From contig CAJTYO010000048.1 in the NCBI GenBank assembly GCA_910584045.1, positions 1 to 21,430 on the forward strand: a stretch of DNA of 21,430 nucleotides. The letters run 5' to 3'. A program made the translations under genes and the position numbers. The notes beneath the pieces are model-generated. The model was not told where the DNA came from. It ran no database searches and was given only the letters and a program-made list of their open reading frames with translations. This document shows positions 7,081 through 14,028 of the stretch, in pieces. Source of the stretch: an uncultured Oscillospiraceae bacterium. Its GTDB lineage: Bacteria > Bacillota > Clostridia > Oscillospirales > Oscillospiraceae. Each line of letters begins with the position of its first letter. Positions within the stretch are counted from its first letter, which is position 1.

Positions 7081-7349
7081 TGTAGATGTCATCACGTGTT
7101 CATACCGGCGGTAGCATAGGAAGAGCGCATGGTCAAGTTGTGAGGGATGCCGGGACGCAACGCCGGGGCTGAGGAACGGACACTGGGGCTATACATGTGT
7201 GTACGGGAAAAAAGATTTTTTGGGAGAGCTTGTGGGGACACAGCACACAAAGAGTATAGATATAGGTGCATCCGGATGCACGCGGTAAGCCGGTAGGGGC
7301 GCTGCGTCCGATCAAGCGCAGGGGAAAAGAGAGTGAAAGGAAAGATGGA
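7081..7349 (+). promoter_or_regulatory. Long untranslated leader of second surface gene
   Basis: About 270 nt of transcribed leader precede the second surface gene. It contains a perfect 16-bp palindrome GTGCATCCGGATGCAC at 7266-7281, and a GC-rich CCGG...CCGG hairpin around 7153-7169 that encloses GACGCAACG. I could not match it to a known riboswitch. The ribosome site is AAAGGAAAG at 7336-7344. The leader may carry post-transcriptional control, but no function can be assigned. Confidence 0.35.
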
Positions 7350-7529
7350 ATGGCGAAAAAGATACTGGCAATACTGGTCGTATGCATGATGTGCTTGGGG
7401 ATGCTGTCCACAGTCGCATTCGCGGGAAACGACAACCACGGACAAGATAAAGATGACCACGAAAAGGTAGACTGCCCTAAGTGTGCTAGAGGAGAACATT
7501 GGATGACTCCGAATGGTAACGAATGGTAA
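7350..7529 (+). CDS. N-terminal fragment of second surface protein (signal peptide + CPKC)
   Basis: This 59-aa reading frame has a clear signal peptide and, after cleavage near residue 25, a short acidic peptide containing CPKC at residues 42-45. As the sequence stands, only this secreted remnant of about 34 residues would be made from this start. The frame could also be opened from a GTG at 7266, but that adds a non-signal extension and lacks a ribosome site. Confidence 0.6.
   Translation: MAKKILAILVVCMMCLGMLSTVAFAGNDNHGQDKDDHEKVDCPKCARGEHWMTPNGNEW
7510..7529 (+). repeat. Exact 10-bp tandem duplication that breaks the reading frame
   Basis: CGAATGGTAA occurs at 7510-7519 and again immediately at 7520-7529. 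Ten bases shift the frame by one and bring a TAA stop (7527-7529) into frame. With one copy the codons run AAT GGT AAA CAG TGT and the downstream frame is restored. It can expand or contract by slippage. Confidence 0.95.
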
Positions 7530-8055
7530 ACAGTGTAGTTGTTGTCATTTCGAGTTCGACAGCAGCGAAGGCAGCGGCGACGGCGGCAGCACCGATGATG
7601 TTGACGACCCCAGCGTCCCCACCGCCCCTGTAACTCCCCCGACCACCACTCCGGAGCCTCCCACATACAACCCCGCACCCCCTGTATACACGGAGCCTCC
7701 CGTCTATATGCCCACAGTGGAGCAGCCTGCTGAGGCCCCTGTCGCGGAGCTTCCCGACGAGCCCACGCCTCTGGCTGAGGAGCCCGCTGATGCGGTGGCT
7801 GTGTTTTCCGACGAGGAGACGCCCCTGGCGGAAATCCCCGAGGATGAGGTTGTGGAGCTGGACGACGAAGAGACTCCCCTGGCGGGCCTGCCCGCCGAGG
7901 CAGCTCCCTCAGAGGAGCTGCCTGATGGCGGCATGGTTGACGTGCCCGAGACCGGCGACAGCGCCGGCGTGTGGGGCGCCATGTTCTCTGTCTCCGCGGC
8001 CGGCCTGCTGGGTCTGACCGCCTGGGAGCGCAAAAAGCGCCGCGAGGAGAACTGA
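7513..8055 (+). CDS. C-terminal fragment of second surface protein (VPETG anchor)
   Basis: This 180-aa frame could start at ATG 7513 inside the duplication, overlapping the upstream fragment. It contains CSCC, a Pro-rich linker, repeated DEETPLA modules and the VPETG sorting signal, but no signal peptide. If translated alone, for example by reinitiation after the TAA at 7527, it would stay in the cytoplasm or insert wrongly. It is best read as the second half of the gene starting at 7350. Confidence 0.65.
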   Translation: MVTNGKQCSCCHFEFDSSEGSGDGGSTDDVDDPSVPTAPVTPPTTTPEPPTYNPAPPVYTEPPVYMPTVEQPAEAPVAELPDEPTPLAEEPADAVAVFSDEETPLAEIPEDEVVELDDEETPLAGLPAEAAPSEELPDGGMVDVPETGDSAGVWGAMFSVSAAGLLGLTAWERKKRREEN

Positions 8056-8071
8056 CGATATGCATATGGCA

Positions 8072-8093
8072 GCCGGGGCCCTCGGGCCCCGGC
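8072..8093 (+). other. Perfect GC-rich hairpin before the sortase gene
   Basis: GCCGGGGCCC and GGGCCCCGGC are separated by TC, giving a perfect 10-bp palindrome in the 66-bp gap between the second surface gene and the sortase. No T-run follows. It may act as a partial terminator or RNA processing site that lowers sortase expression relative to its substrates. It resembles the imperfect hairpin after the first surface gene. Confidence 0.5.
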
Positions 8094-8121
8094 ATTGCCG
8101 CCTGTTCGGGAGGGATGCGCT

Positions 8122-8919
8122 GTGAAAAAGAAATGGATTCGCATTGTGGAGCTCTGTCTGGTGCTGACCTTGCTGGCCGGCGGCTTTATGATCGTCCACC
8201 AGATGCGGGAGGACCGGAGCGCCGCCCAGAGCAGCCTCCGCGCCGCGGCCATTGCCGGCCTGCCCCCCGCCGGAGAAAGCGAGCCGCCCGCCTCCCCCCA
8301 GACCGCCGCAGATCCGGAGTCGGCCCCCGCGCCGGAGGAGGTCCCCCTGTCGGGCGTCGATCTGGCGGCGCTGCAGGAGGTGAACGGCGACGTGGTGGGC
8401 TGGATCGAGGTCCCCGGCACGGAGCTGTCATACCCGCTGCTGCAGGGGGAGGACAACCGCTACTATCTGAATCGCAGCTGGGAGAAGGAGCGCAACCGGG
8501 GCGGCTCGGTATTCATGGAGTGCACCAACAGCCGCGATCTGACGGACTATCATACGATTCTCTACGCCCACCGGATGCGAAACGACAGCATGTTTGGGAC
8601 GCTGAAATACTACCGGGACCCCGACTACGTCCGGGAGCACCCCAGCGTCTACATCGCCTCCTCAGACGGCGTGTACCGCTACGACGTGTTCGCCGCCTAC
8701 GAGGCGTGGGTGCGGGACATCCTCTACCGCAGCGATCTGGAGGAGAGCGGGCTGGAGGCGGAATTTCTGGACTACTGCGTCGCCAGCTCCGAGATCGCCC
8801 CCGGCGTAACGCCGGAGGAGGGGGAGCGGATTCTGACCCTCTCCACCTGCACCGGCGACGGCCACGCCACCCGCTGGGTGGTCCAGGCGGTTCTCCGCGA
8901 GACCTGGCCTGCAGAATAA
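8122..8919 (+). CDS. Class B sortase
   Basis: This 265-aa membrane-bound transpeptidase has an N-terminal anchor (residues 5-27), a low-complexity Ala/Pro linker (38-75), and then a sortase B-type catalytic domain. Catalytic residues are His150 (LYAHRMRNDSMFG, a class B hallmark), Cys243 (TLSTCTG) and Arg251 (HATRWVV). It cleaves sorting signals between Thr and Gly and links the protein to the wall. The GTG at 8122 has GGGAGGG seven bases upstream. An in-frame TTG at 8095 lies within the hairpin and is less likely. It follows two genes with identical VPETGD signals, which are its probable substrates. The usual length for this class and the intact active site suggest a working enzyme. A strong terminator follows directly. 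Confidence 0.93.
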   Translation: MKKKWIRIVELCLVLTLLAGGFMIVHQMREDRSAAQSSLRAAAIAGLPPAGESEPPASPQTAADPESAPAPEEVPLSGVDLAALQEVNGDVVGWIEVPGTELSYPLLQGEDNRYYLNRSWEKERNRGGSVFMECTNSRDLTDYHTILYAHRMRNDSMFGTLKYYRDPDYVREHPSVYIASSDGVYRYDVFAAYEAWVRDILYRSDLEESGLEAEFLDYCVASSEIAPGVTPEEGERILTLSTCTGDGHATRWVVQAVLRETWPAE

Positions 8920-8962
8920 CGCACTGCGCCGTCCTCCCAAGGGAGGGCGGCGCGGTGCGTTT
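8918..8962 (+). terminator. Strong terminator of the sortase locus
   Basis: Starting at the last bases of the sortase stop codon, a stem of about 20 bp forms: AACGCAC, GCGCCG and CCTCCC pair with GGGAGG, CGGCGC and GTGCGTT, with two G-T pairs. A short T-run follows. The remaining bases to 9104 separate this locus from the convergent ygfK gene and show no gene. Confidence 0.75.
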
Positions 8963-9104
8963 AAAAAGGAGAGCCTAAAAATTTCTGAGGTGGCTTTTCT
9001 TATATGTTCCGCTCTGGATCATGGTAAAGAAGTCGAAGTTTTTCAGCGCGGGCGGGAATGATTTCATCCGGATAAGTAACTATCTGTCAATAGAAAGCAT
9101 CAGA

Positions 9105-12059
9105 TTAACCCAACAGATACCGATACCGCGTCAGAACGGTATAGATCAGAATCTCCACGTCGGCAGGCAGCGTGTTGGTCTCGTCCAAATCGATCTCCCG
9201 GACCTCCCCATCCAGCCTGACCAGCACCCTGCTGCCGCCCAGGGGCAGGAAGCCCTGGTTGCTCCCGCTCTCGTCGAAGCCCGCCCGGTCGTGGAACAGG
9301 GTAAATTTATCCCTGTAGGGCGCGCTGTCGTAGGGGCAGAACGCCTCGCAGTTGCCGCACTCGTTGCACATCCGGTCCACATGGAGAATCTGCGCCCGTC
9401 CGTCGGGTAGCTTTACCACCACGTTGGCCCGGTTGGGGCACACGTCGGCGCAGGTCTGACACACCACGTTGCAGCTCAGGCACCGGTCGCCCTCGCACTT
9501 GGCGGATTCGCACAGAACGCCCTTCTTGGCGATGGCCGCCTGCCGGGAGGCGTGCGCGTGGGCGGGGATTTTTGCCTTGTGCTTCGCACCAACCACGGCC
9601 TCGGCGAAGGCCGCCGCGTCGGCGATGCCCTCCACCACCGTGGCGGGGCCCCGGAACACGTCGCCGCCGGCGTAGACGTTCTCCAGATTGGTATTGAAGT
9701 CCGGGCAGCCCCGGCTGTCGGTCTCGATGCCGTATGCGGCCAGCGCCTCGGCGTCCACCTTCTCTCCCACGGCGGAGATCACGGCGTCACAGGGGATTTC
9801 CACCGTCTCCTCCGTCTCCACAGGGGAGCGCCGCCCGGAGGCGTCGGGCGCACCCAGCACCATCTTTTTGCAGAGCAGCTTTCCGTCCCGCTGCTCCACC
9901 GGGGATACCAGCTCCAGGAACTGCACGCCGTCGGCCATAGCCAGCTCCAGCTCCTCGGCGTCGGCGGGCATGTACTTCCTGGTGCGGCGATAGACCAGGG
10001 TGCTGCTCTCCGCCCCGGCCCGCAGGGCCAGCCGGGCGGCGTCCATGGCGGTATTGCCGCCTCCGACCACGGCCACGTGTCCCAGTTTCTCAGTCTTTCC
10101 GGCTTTCACGTCCCGCATCCAGGCAATGACGGGTTTGACGTTTCCGGAAATCCGCAGACTCCCGGCCTTCCACGCGCCCACGGCAAAGAAAATATGCGTA
10201 TACCCCTGGGCCTTCAGCGCGTCCACAGAGGGGGCGGGGGTATTCAGACGCACCTCCGCGCCCATTTTCCGTACAATGGCCGCGTCCTTCTCGATGGCCT
10301 CGGCGCTGATGCGGAAGGAGGGGATCACATGCCGTACCACGCCGCCCAGGGCGGCCTCCTTTTCAAAGATGGTAACCGGGATGCCCGCCCGAGCGCAGAA
10401 GTATGCCGCCGCCATGCCGGTGGGGCCGCCGCCGATCACAGCCGCTTTTCTCCCGTCCCGGACAGGCGCCGGGGGCTTGAGGGCGGCCATCACCTTGTCA
10501 TAGCCCCGCTCCGCGGCCACCAGCTTTGTGGCCCGGATCTGGACGGAGCGGTCATAGAAATTCCGGGTGCACTTGTCCATGCAGTGGTGTGCGCAGATGG
10601 AGCCGGTGATAAAGGGCAGGGGATTTTTCTCCAGAATAACCTCCAGCGCCTTACCGTACTTCCCCTTGCGACAGAGCTCGACGTACTCGGGGATGTCTTG
10701 TCCGATGGGGCACCCGCCCTTGCAGGGAGCGGTGAAGCAGTCAATAAGGGGCACCTTCTGATACAGTTTCCGCCTGGGTAGGGGCTTGACGGACTTGACG
10801 TGGTACTTGTCGCTCCGGATAGCCAGCGCCAGGGCCTCCACCTTCTCCACATCCACGGCGGTGAAGGGCTCAAATTTCAGCATTTCCAGCTTTTCACCGA
10901 TCTGCTTGAACCGCTGATAGCCGCCGGGCTTCAGCTCCGTGGTGGCCATGGTGATGGGCCAGATGCCGCACTGGAAGAGTTTGTCGATGTTAAAGAAGTC
11001 GGCCCCTCCGGAGTAGCTCAGCCGCAGCTGGCCGCCGAACTCACGGCTCACCCGCCGCGCCATCTCGATGGTGAGGGGGAAGAGGCTCTTGCCGGCCATG
11101 TACATCTCCTCGCTGGGCAGCTCGCCGTTTTTCACGTCCACCGGGAAGGTATTGGAGAGCTTCAAGCCGAATTCCAGCCCCTTCTCTCCCGCCAGAGCCA
11201 GCAGGCGGCGGAACATGGGAATGGCGTCGCCATACTGCAAATCCTCATTGAAGTGGTGCTCGTCAAAGGCGATGTAGTCGTAGCCCATGCCGTCCAGAAT
11301 AGAGCGGGCGCTCTCGTAGCCCAGGATGGTGGGATTGCACTTGACAAAGGTGTGCAGATGCTTCTCGGTGATGAGGTAGGAGGCGATACGCTCGATCTCG
11401 TCCGGCGGGCAGCCGTGGAGAGTGGAGACGGTGACGCTGTCGGAGATCCTGGGGCCAATGCCGTCGATAAAGGCGCTTTCTCCGGGGAACATCTCTTTCA
11501 GAACCCGCCTGCACTCCTGGAAGATAGGCGTCTGGGAGGCGTCCTTCATCTCGCTCAAGTACTTGTCGATCTTGGGCCCCTTGATCCCCTCCAGGTCATA
11601 GCCCACGGACATATTGAAGATGAAGCCGTCCGGGTCTCCCAGTCCGTAGACCTTAGCCAGGATTTTGCAGGCGAACCAGGCCTTCACGTACTCCTCATAG
11701 GCCTGGGGCACATACAGCTCTGTGGACCACTCGCAGTTGTAGCACTCGTCCTCGGCGAGGATGCAGGGCCGGTTGACGCAGGCGGACAGCTCCGCGCCGT
11801 CCATTTTCTGGACGGTTTTCAGCTCAAAGAACCGGGCCCCGGCGAAGTAAGAGGCGATAATATTCTGTGCCAGCTGGGTATTCGGTCCCGCGGCAGGGCC
11901 GAAGGGGGTTTCGATCCTCTCCCCACCAAAAATTGGGAGGGATTTCTCTCCCGCCCGGTAGGGGGCGTGAACGCCGAAGGCGGAGCCCTCGCGGTCATAC
12001 TCGGTGGTGAGCCAGTTCATCAGCTCTCTAAAAGGAATGGGAATCATTAATTCGGACAT
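9105..12059 (-). CDS. ygfK: YgfK-type iron-sulfur flavoprotein (putative selenate reductase subunit)
   Basis: This 984-aa multidomain oxidoreductase has an N-terminal dihydroorotate dehydrogenase-like barrel (about 1-430). A GltD-type linker follows with cysteines 441, 446, 450, 489, 493 and 497. Next comes a flavin/NADPH module with an FAD loop VIGGGPTGMAAA (541-552), a nucleotide loop VVGGGNTAMDAA (664-675) and YAGGD (796-800). The C-terminal ferredoxin region has CEGDRCLSCNVVCQTCADVC (855-874) and CNECGNCEAFC (898-908). Size and order match E. coli YgfK. It was first named a selenate reductase subunit, but is now tied to gut clusters for anaerobic purine and urate breakdown. The start at 12059 follows AGGAGG by eight bases. 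A longer in-frame extension has no ribosome site. It lies 248 bp downstream of ssnA on the same strand. Confidence 0.93.
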   Translation of the reverse strand: MSELMIPIPFRELMNWLTTEYDREGSAFGVHAPYRAGEKSLPIFGGERIETPFGPAAGPNTQLAQNIIASYFAGARFFELKTVQKMDGAELSACVNRPCILAEDECYNCEWSTELYVPQAYEEYVKAWFACKILAKVYGLGDPDGFIFNMSVGYDLEGIKGPKIDKYLSEMKDASQTPIFQECRRVLKEMFPGESAFIDGIGPRISDSVTVSTLHGCPPDEIERIASYLITEKHLHTFVKCNPTILGYESARSILDGMGYDYIAFDEHHFNEDLQYGDAIPMFRRLLALAGEKGLEFGLKLSNTFPVDVKNGELPSEEMYMAGKSLFPLTIEMARRVSREFGGQLRLSYSGGADFFNIDKLFQCGIWPITMATTELKPGGYQRFKQIGEKLEMLKFEPFTAVDVEKVEALALAIRSDKYHVKSVKPLPRRKLYQKVPLIDCFTAPCKGGCPIGQDIPEYVELCRKGKYGKALEVILEKNPLPFITGSICAHHCMDKCTRNFYDRSVQIRATKLVAAERGYDKVMAALKPPAPVRDGRKAAVIGGGPTGMAAAYFCARAGIPVTIFEKEAALGGVVRHVIPSFRISAEAIEKDAAIVRKMGAEVRLNTPAPSVDALKAQGYTHIFFAVGAWKAGSLRISGNVKPVIAWMRDVKAGKTEKLGHVAVVGGGNTAMDAARLALRAGAESSTLVYRRTRKYMPADAEELELAMADGVQFLELVSPVEQRDGKLLCKKMVLGAPDASGRRSPVETEETVEIPCDAVISAVGEKVDAEALAAYGIETDSRGCPDFNTNLENVYAGGDVFRGPATVVEGIADAAAFAEAVVGAKHKAKIPAHAHASRQAAIAKKGVLCESAKCEGDRCLSCNVVCQTCADVCPNRANVVVKLPDGRAQILHVDRMCNECGNCEAFCPYDSAPYRDKFTLFHDRAGFDESGSNQGFLPLGGSRVLVRLDGEVREIDLDETNTLPADVEILIYTVLTRYRYLLG

Positions 12060-12176
12060 TTCTTCTTCCTCCTGAATAGATTGAAAGTGAACGAAATGTA
12101 AGGAGCCTCTGCATAAATCCCCCATGGTCCCTCGTCGGGCTCGTGGTACGATATGGATTTCCGCGGCATTCCTTCC

Positions 12177-12197
12177 CGCCGGCAGAAATTTCCGGCG
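12177..12197 (-). other. ssnA-ygfK gap with a small hairpin
   Basis: The 248-bp gap 12060-12307 holds a small hairpin (CGCCGG and CCGGCG around 9 nt) at 12177-12197 and the ssnA terminator-like stem at 12287-12309. I found no convincing promoter for ygfK, so it may be read through from ssnA or use a weak promoter here. Confidence 0.3.
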
Positions 12198-12286
12198 CAC
12201 ATCTGGGCGCGCTGCTTTTATGAGAGCTCCTTTGCAGCAAAACGCGCGATGAACAGTTCCGTTGACTGCACATCAAAAATAACCAC

Positions 12287-12309
12287 AAAAAGGCATCATC
12301 GTGCTTTTT
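12287..12309 (-). terminator. Weak terminator-like stem overlapping the ssnA stop
   Basis: On the leftward strand AAAAAGCA pairs with TGCCTTTTT (one bulged C) around CGATGA, starting in the ssnA stop codon. The AT-rich stem and short T-run suggest partial termination, with some read-through to ygfK. Confidence 0.4.
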
Positions 12310-13648
12310 AATACTGGCAGTGATTAAGTTCTCCCCACAGCTTCCTGGATTCTTCTAAAATGTGCGCGTTGACAGCCTCCTCATCAAGCCCTACGAGCTC
12401 TCTGTCTTTCATCAGGACTTTCCCGTTGCAGATGGTCGTCTGGCACTGCCGTCCAGTCATCCCAAAGAGCATGTGACCATCAATATTTGCGTCGGAGAAG
12501 GGAGTAAAAGGCTTATAATCCATCACAATCACATCCGCCGCCGCACCGGGGACCAGCTGTCCCAGCGGCACCCCGAAGTACTTCTCCCCAATAATGGGAT
12601 TGTTCTTAAACAGCATACTGGTCACCTCGCCCCAGCCCACGTTGGGCATACAGGCGTTGTGCCGCTGAATGGCCAGCGCCGCCTTCAGACTCTCCAGCAT
12701 ATCGTTGGTATATGCATCGGTGCCCAGTCCCACCAGGATGCCCTTCCCTATCATCTGGAGGATGGGGGAGCACCCCACCGCATTACCCATGTTGCTCTCC
12801 GGATTGTTGACGCACATGGTTCCTGTGGCCTGGAGGATCTCCATCTCGGCGGTGTTCACGTGGATGCAGTGGCCCAGGATGGTCTTGGGCCCCAGAATCC
12901 CGTGGTCCTGCAGCCGCTGGACCGGCCGGCGGCCATAGTTCTGCAGGCTGTCGTACACGTCGTTCATACCCTCGGACACGTGGATGTGATAGCCCGTGCG
13001 CCCATTGTTGGCCTCCGCCATCTTCTCGAAGGTCCGGTCGCTGATGGTGAACAGCGCGTGTCCCCCGAACATAGCCGCCAGCATATCGCCGGGATTCTTC
13101 CCGCACCAGTCCAGAAAATCCTTGTTTTCCTGGACGGATTGGTCCGCCTTCTCCTGACCGTCCCGGTCGCTGACCTCATAGCACAGGCAGGAGCGGATAC
13201 CGAATTGCTTGGCGCTCTCCGCGATCTGGAACAGCGAGCCGGGGATCTCCCCGAAAGAGGCATGATGGTCAAAGATGGTGGTGACCCCCTGTTTGATGCA
13301 GTCCAGGTACAGTGCATCGGCGCTGGCCCGGGTGCCCTTCAGAGTCAGGTGCCGGTCGATGTACCACCACTGCCCGTCCAGGATCTCATAGAAATTGGTG
13401 GGATTGAAGCCGCTGATACTCAGCCCCCGGGCCAGGGCGGAGTAAATGTGGGTGTGGGCGTTCACCAGACCCGGCATGATAACCCCGCCCTTCGCGTCCA
13501 AAAGCTCCGCCTCCGGATATTGGGCCTTCAGCTCCGCCGTGGTTCCCACCGCCGCGATCTTCGTCCCGTCGATGGCCACGCCGCCGTCGGGGAGGTAGGG
13601 GGTGGCCCCGTCCCGGGTAATAAGCCTTCCGTTTGCCAGAATGTACAT
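12308..13648 (-). CDS. ssnA: SsnA-type amidohydrolase
   Basis: This 446-aa metal-dependent amidohydrolase belongs to the cytosine/guanine deaminase-like superfamily. Metal ligands are His65 and His67 (NAHTH), His223 (HIHVSEG, 221-227), His260 (LGHCIH) and Asp311 (GLGTDAYTND). The NNPESNMGNAVGCSPI stretch (281-296) and MPGLVNAHTHIYSALARGLS (58-77) match SsnA closely. In other bacteria ssnA sits with ygfK and selenium-dependent xanthine/purine hydroxylases, and it is required in gut clusters that break down purines and urate without oxygen. It probably hydrolyses a ring intermediate, but the exact reaction is not settled. The start at 13648 follows AGGAGG by seven bases. An in-frame ATG-like start upstream lies within the leader terminator. 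It has its own consensus promoter and a structured leader. Confidence 0.94.
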   Translation of the reverse strand: MYILANGRLITRDGATPYLPDGGVAIDGTKIAAVGTTAELKAQYPEAELLDAKGGVIMPGLVNAHTHIYSALARGLSISGFNPTNFYEILDGQWWYIDRHLTLKGTRASADALYLDCIKQGVTTIFDHHASFGEIPGSLFQIAESAKQFGIRSCLCYEVSDRDGQEKADQSVQENKDFLDWCGKNPGDMLAAMFGGHALFTISDRTFEKMAEANNGRTGYHIHVSEGMNDVYDSLQNYGRRPVQRLQDHGILGPKTILGHCIHVNTAEMEILQATGTMCVNNPESNMGNAVGCSPILQMIGKGILVGLGTDAYTNDMLESLKAALAIQRHNACMPNVGWGEVTSMLFKNNPIIGEKYFGVPLGQLVPGAAADVIVMDYKPFTPFSDANIDGHMLFGMTGRQCQTTICNGKVLMKDRELVGLDEEAVNAHILEESRKLWGELNHCQY

Positions 13649-13795
13649 ACGCTGTCCTCCTCTTTTTTCCGCTTGGTAAAAGAAAAATGTTTCAAACCCT
13701 CCGGTTTGAAACACTCAAGCACAGGTTGAGTGATAGTTGCAGCCCGTGCGCACAAGCACTTCCTTACAGCTACCACGTATTTATTTTATATATTC
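13649..13795 (-). ncRNA. Candidate riboswitch or attenuator in the ssnA leader
   Basis: Reading leftward from the predicted start near 13789, the leader holds three stems in order. Stem 1 pairs 13770-13776 (GTGGTAG) with 13730-13736 (CTATCAC), enclosing 33 nt. Stem 2 pairs 13726-13732 (CACTCAA) with 13712-13718 (TTGAGTG) and shares three bases with stem 1. Stem 3 pairs 13703-13713 (TGTTTCAAACC) with 13688-13698 (GGTTTGAAACA) around GGAG, is followed by ATTTTTCTTTT, and shares two bases with stem 2. The chain ends in a proper terminator before the ribosome site. This layout is typical of regulated transcription termination. I could not match stem 1 to a known riboswitch class. Confidence 0.55.
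13678..13713 (-). terminator. Intrinsic terminator inside the ssnA leader
   Basis: A perfect 11-bp stem with a 4-nt loop (13688-13713, leftward) is followed by ATTTTTCTTTT. It lies between the ssnA promoter and its start codon, so unless it is prevented from forming, most transcripts would stop before ssnA. Confidence 0.8.
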
Positions 13796-13824
13796 ATTAT
13801 AACGGATTCTCCGCCGGATTGCAA
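13796..13824 (-). promoter_or_regulatory. Consensus promoter of ssnA
   Basis: Leftward TTGCAA (13819-13824) and a perfect TATAAT (13796-13801) are 17 bp apart. This strong promoter is followed by a leader with a terminator, which suggests control after initiation. The rest of the 380-bp gap 13649-14028 holds the leader and the divergent promoter at 13955. Confidence 0.8.
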
Positions 13825-13954
13825 TGGGAATACCTGCAAAATCTGTTTGCCAGGCTGACGAAAATTTTGCCTGCGATTTGTGGAAAACGCCAACAACAGG
13901 GGGACGGGCCATCCCGCCCCTCTTGCTGTACTATCCAGCGCCTATAAATAGGGG

Positions 13955-13983
13955 TTGAATGTTGCCTATATCGGTGCTATAGT
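13955..13983 (+). promoter_or_regulatory. Promoter of the DUF5713-like gene
   Basis: TTGAAT (13955-13960) and TATAGT (13978-13983) are separated by 17 bp. The start site would be near 13990, about 40 bases before the ATG at 14029. Confidence 0.65.
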
Positions 13984-14028
13984 TTGACCGTAGCAAGGCG
14001 ACAAATCTACACTCGAAAGGGAGACAAC

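Larger units (their letters stand above)
7350..8055 (+). pseudogene. Second VPETG surface protein, reading frame split by a 10-bp duplication
   Basis: Read as one gene, this encodes a 231-aa wall-anchored protein in two frames. The first frame gives a signal peptide (residues 1-25, MAKKILAILVVCMMCLG then a VAFAG cleavage site) and a CPKC pair, then stops at 7529. The second frame continues with CSCC, a Pro/Thr-rich linker, acidic DEETPLAEIP-type modules, and the sorting signal VPETG (7942-7956), a hydrophobic stretch and KKRREEN. The break falls on an exact 10-bp tandem duplication at 7510-7529. Deleting one copy joins NG to KQCSCC and creates a CPKC-x13-CSCC cysteine cluster, probably a zinc ribbon. 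This argues the joined form is ancestral. It may be an off state of a switchable gene, a recent mutation, or a sequencing error. Confidence 0.8.

Noticed and set aside
7145..7200. String GGGACGCAA followed by GCC in the second surface-gene leader, resembling the core of the cyclic di-GMP-I riboswitch
   Set aside because: The paired upstream GGCAAACC element, the tetraloop and the second receptor stem are missing, so the resemblance is only to a short string.
8963..9104. Search for a terminator of ygfK on the minus strand
   Set aside because: Only a 4-bp stem near a T-run was found, too weak to report. Termination may use the bidirectional sortase terminator.
10800..12050. A 416-aa plus-strand open frame opposite ygfK
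   Set aside because: It is a shadow of the strongly coding ygfK frame, with low-complexity composition and no credible domain.
12362..13729. A 455-aa plus-strand open frame opposite ssnA
   Set aside because: It lies wholly over ssnA, whose metal-binding motifs are complete. No ribosome site or family similarity was seen.
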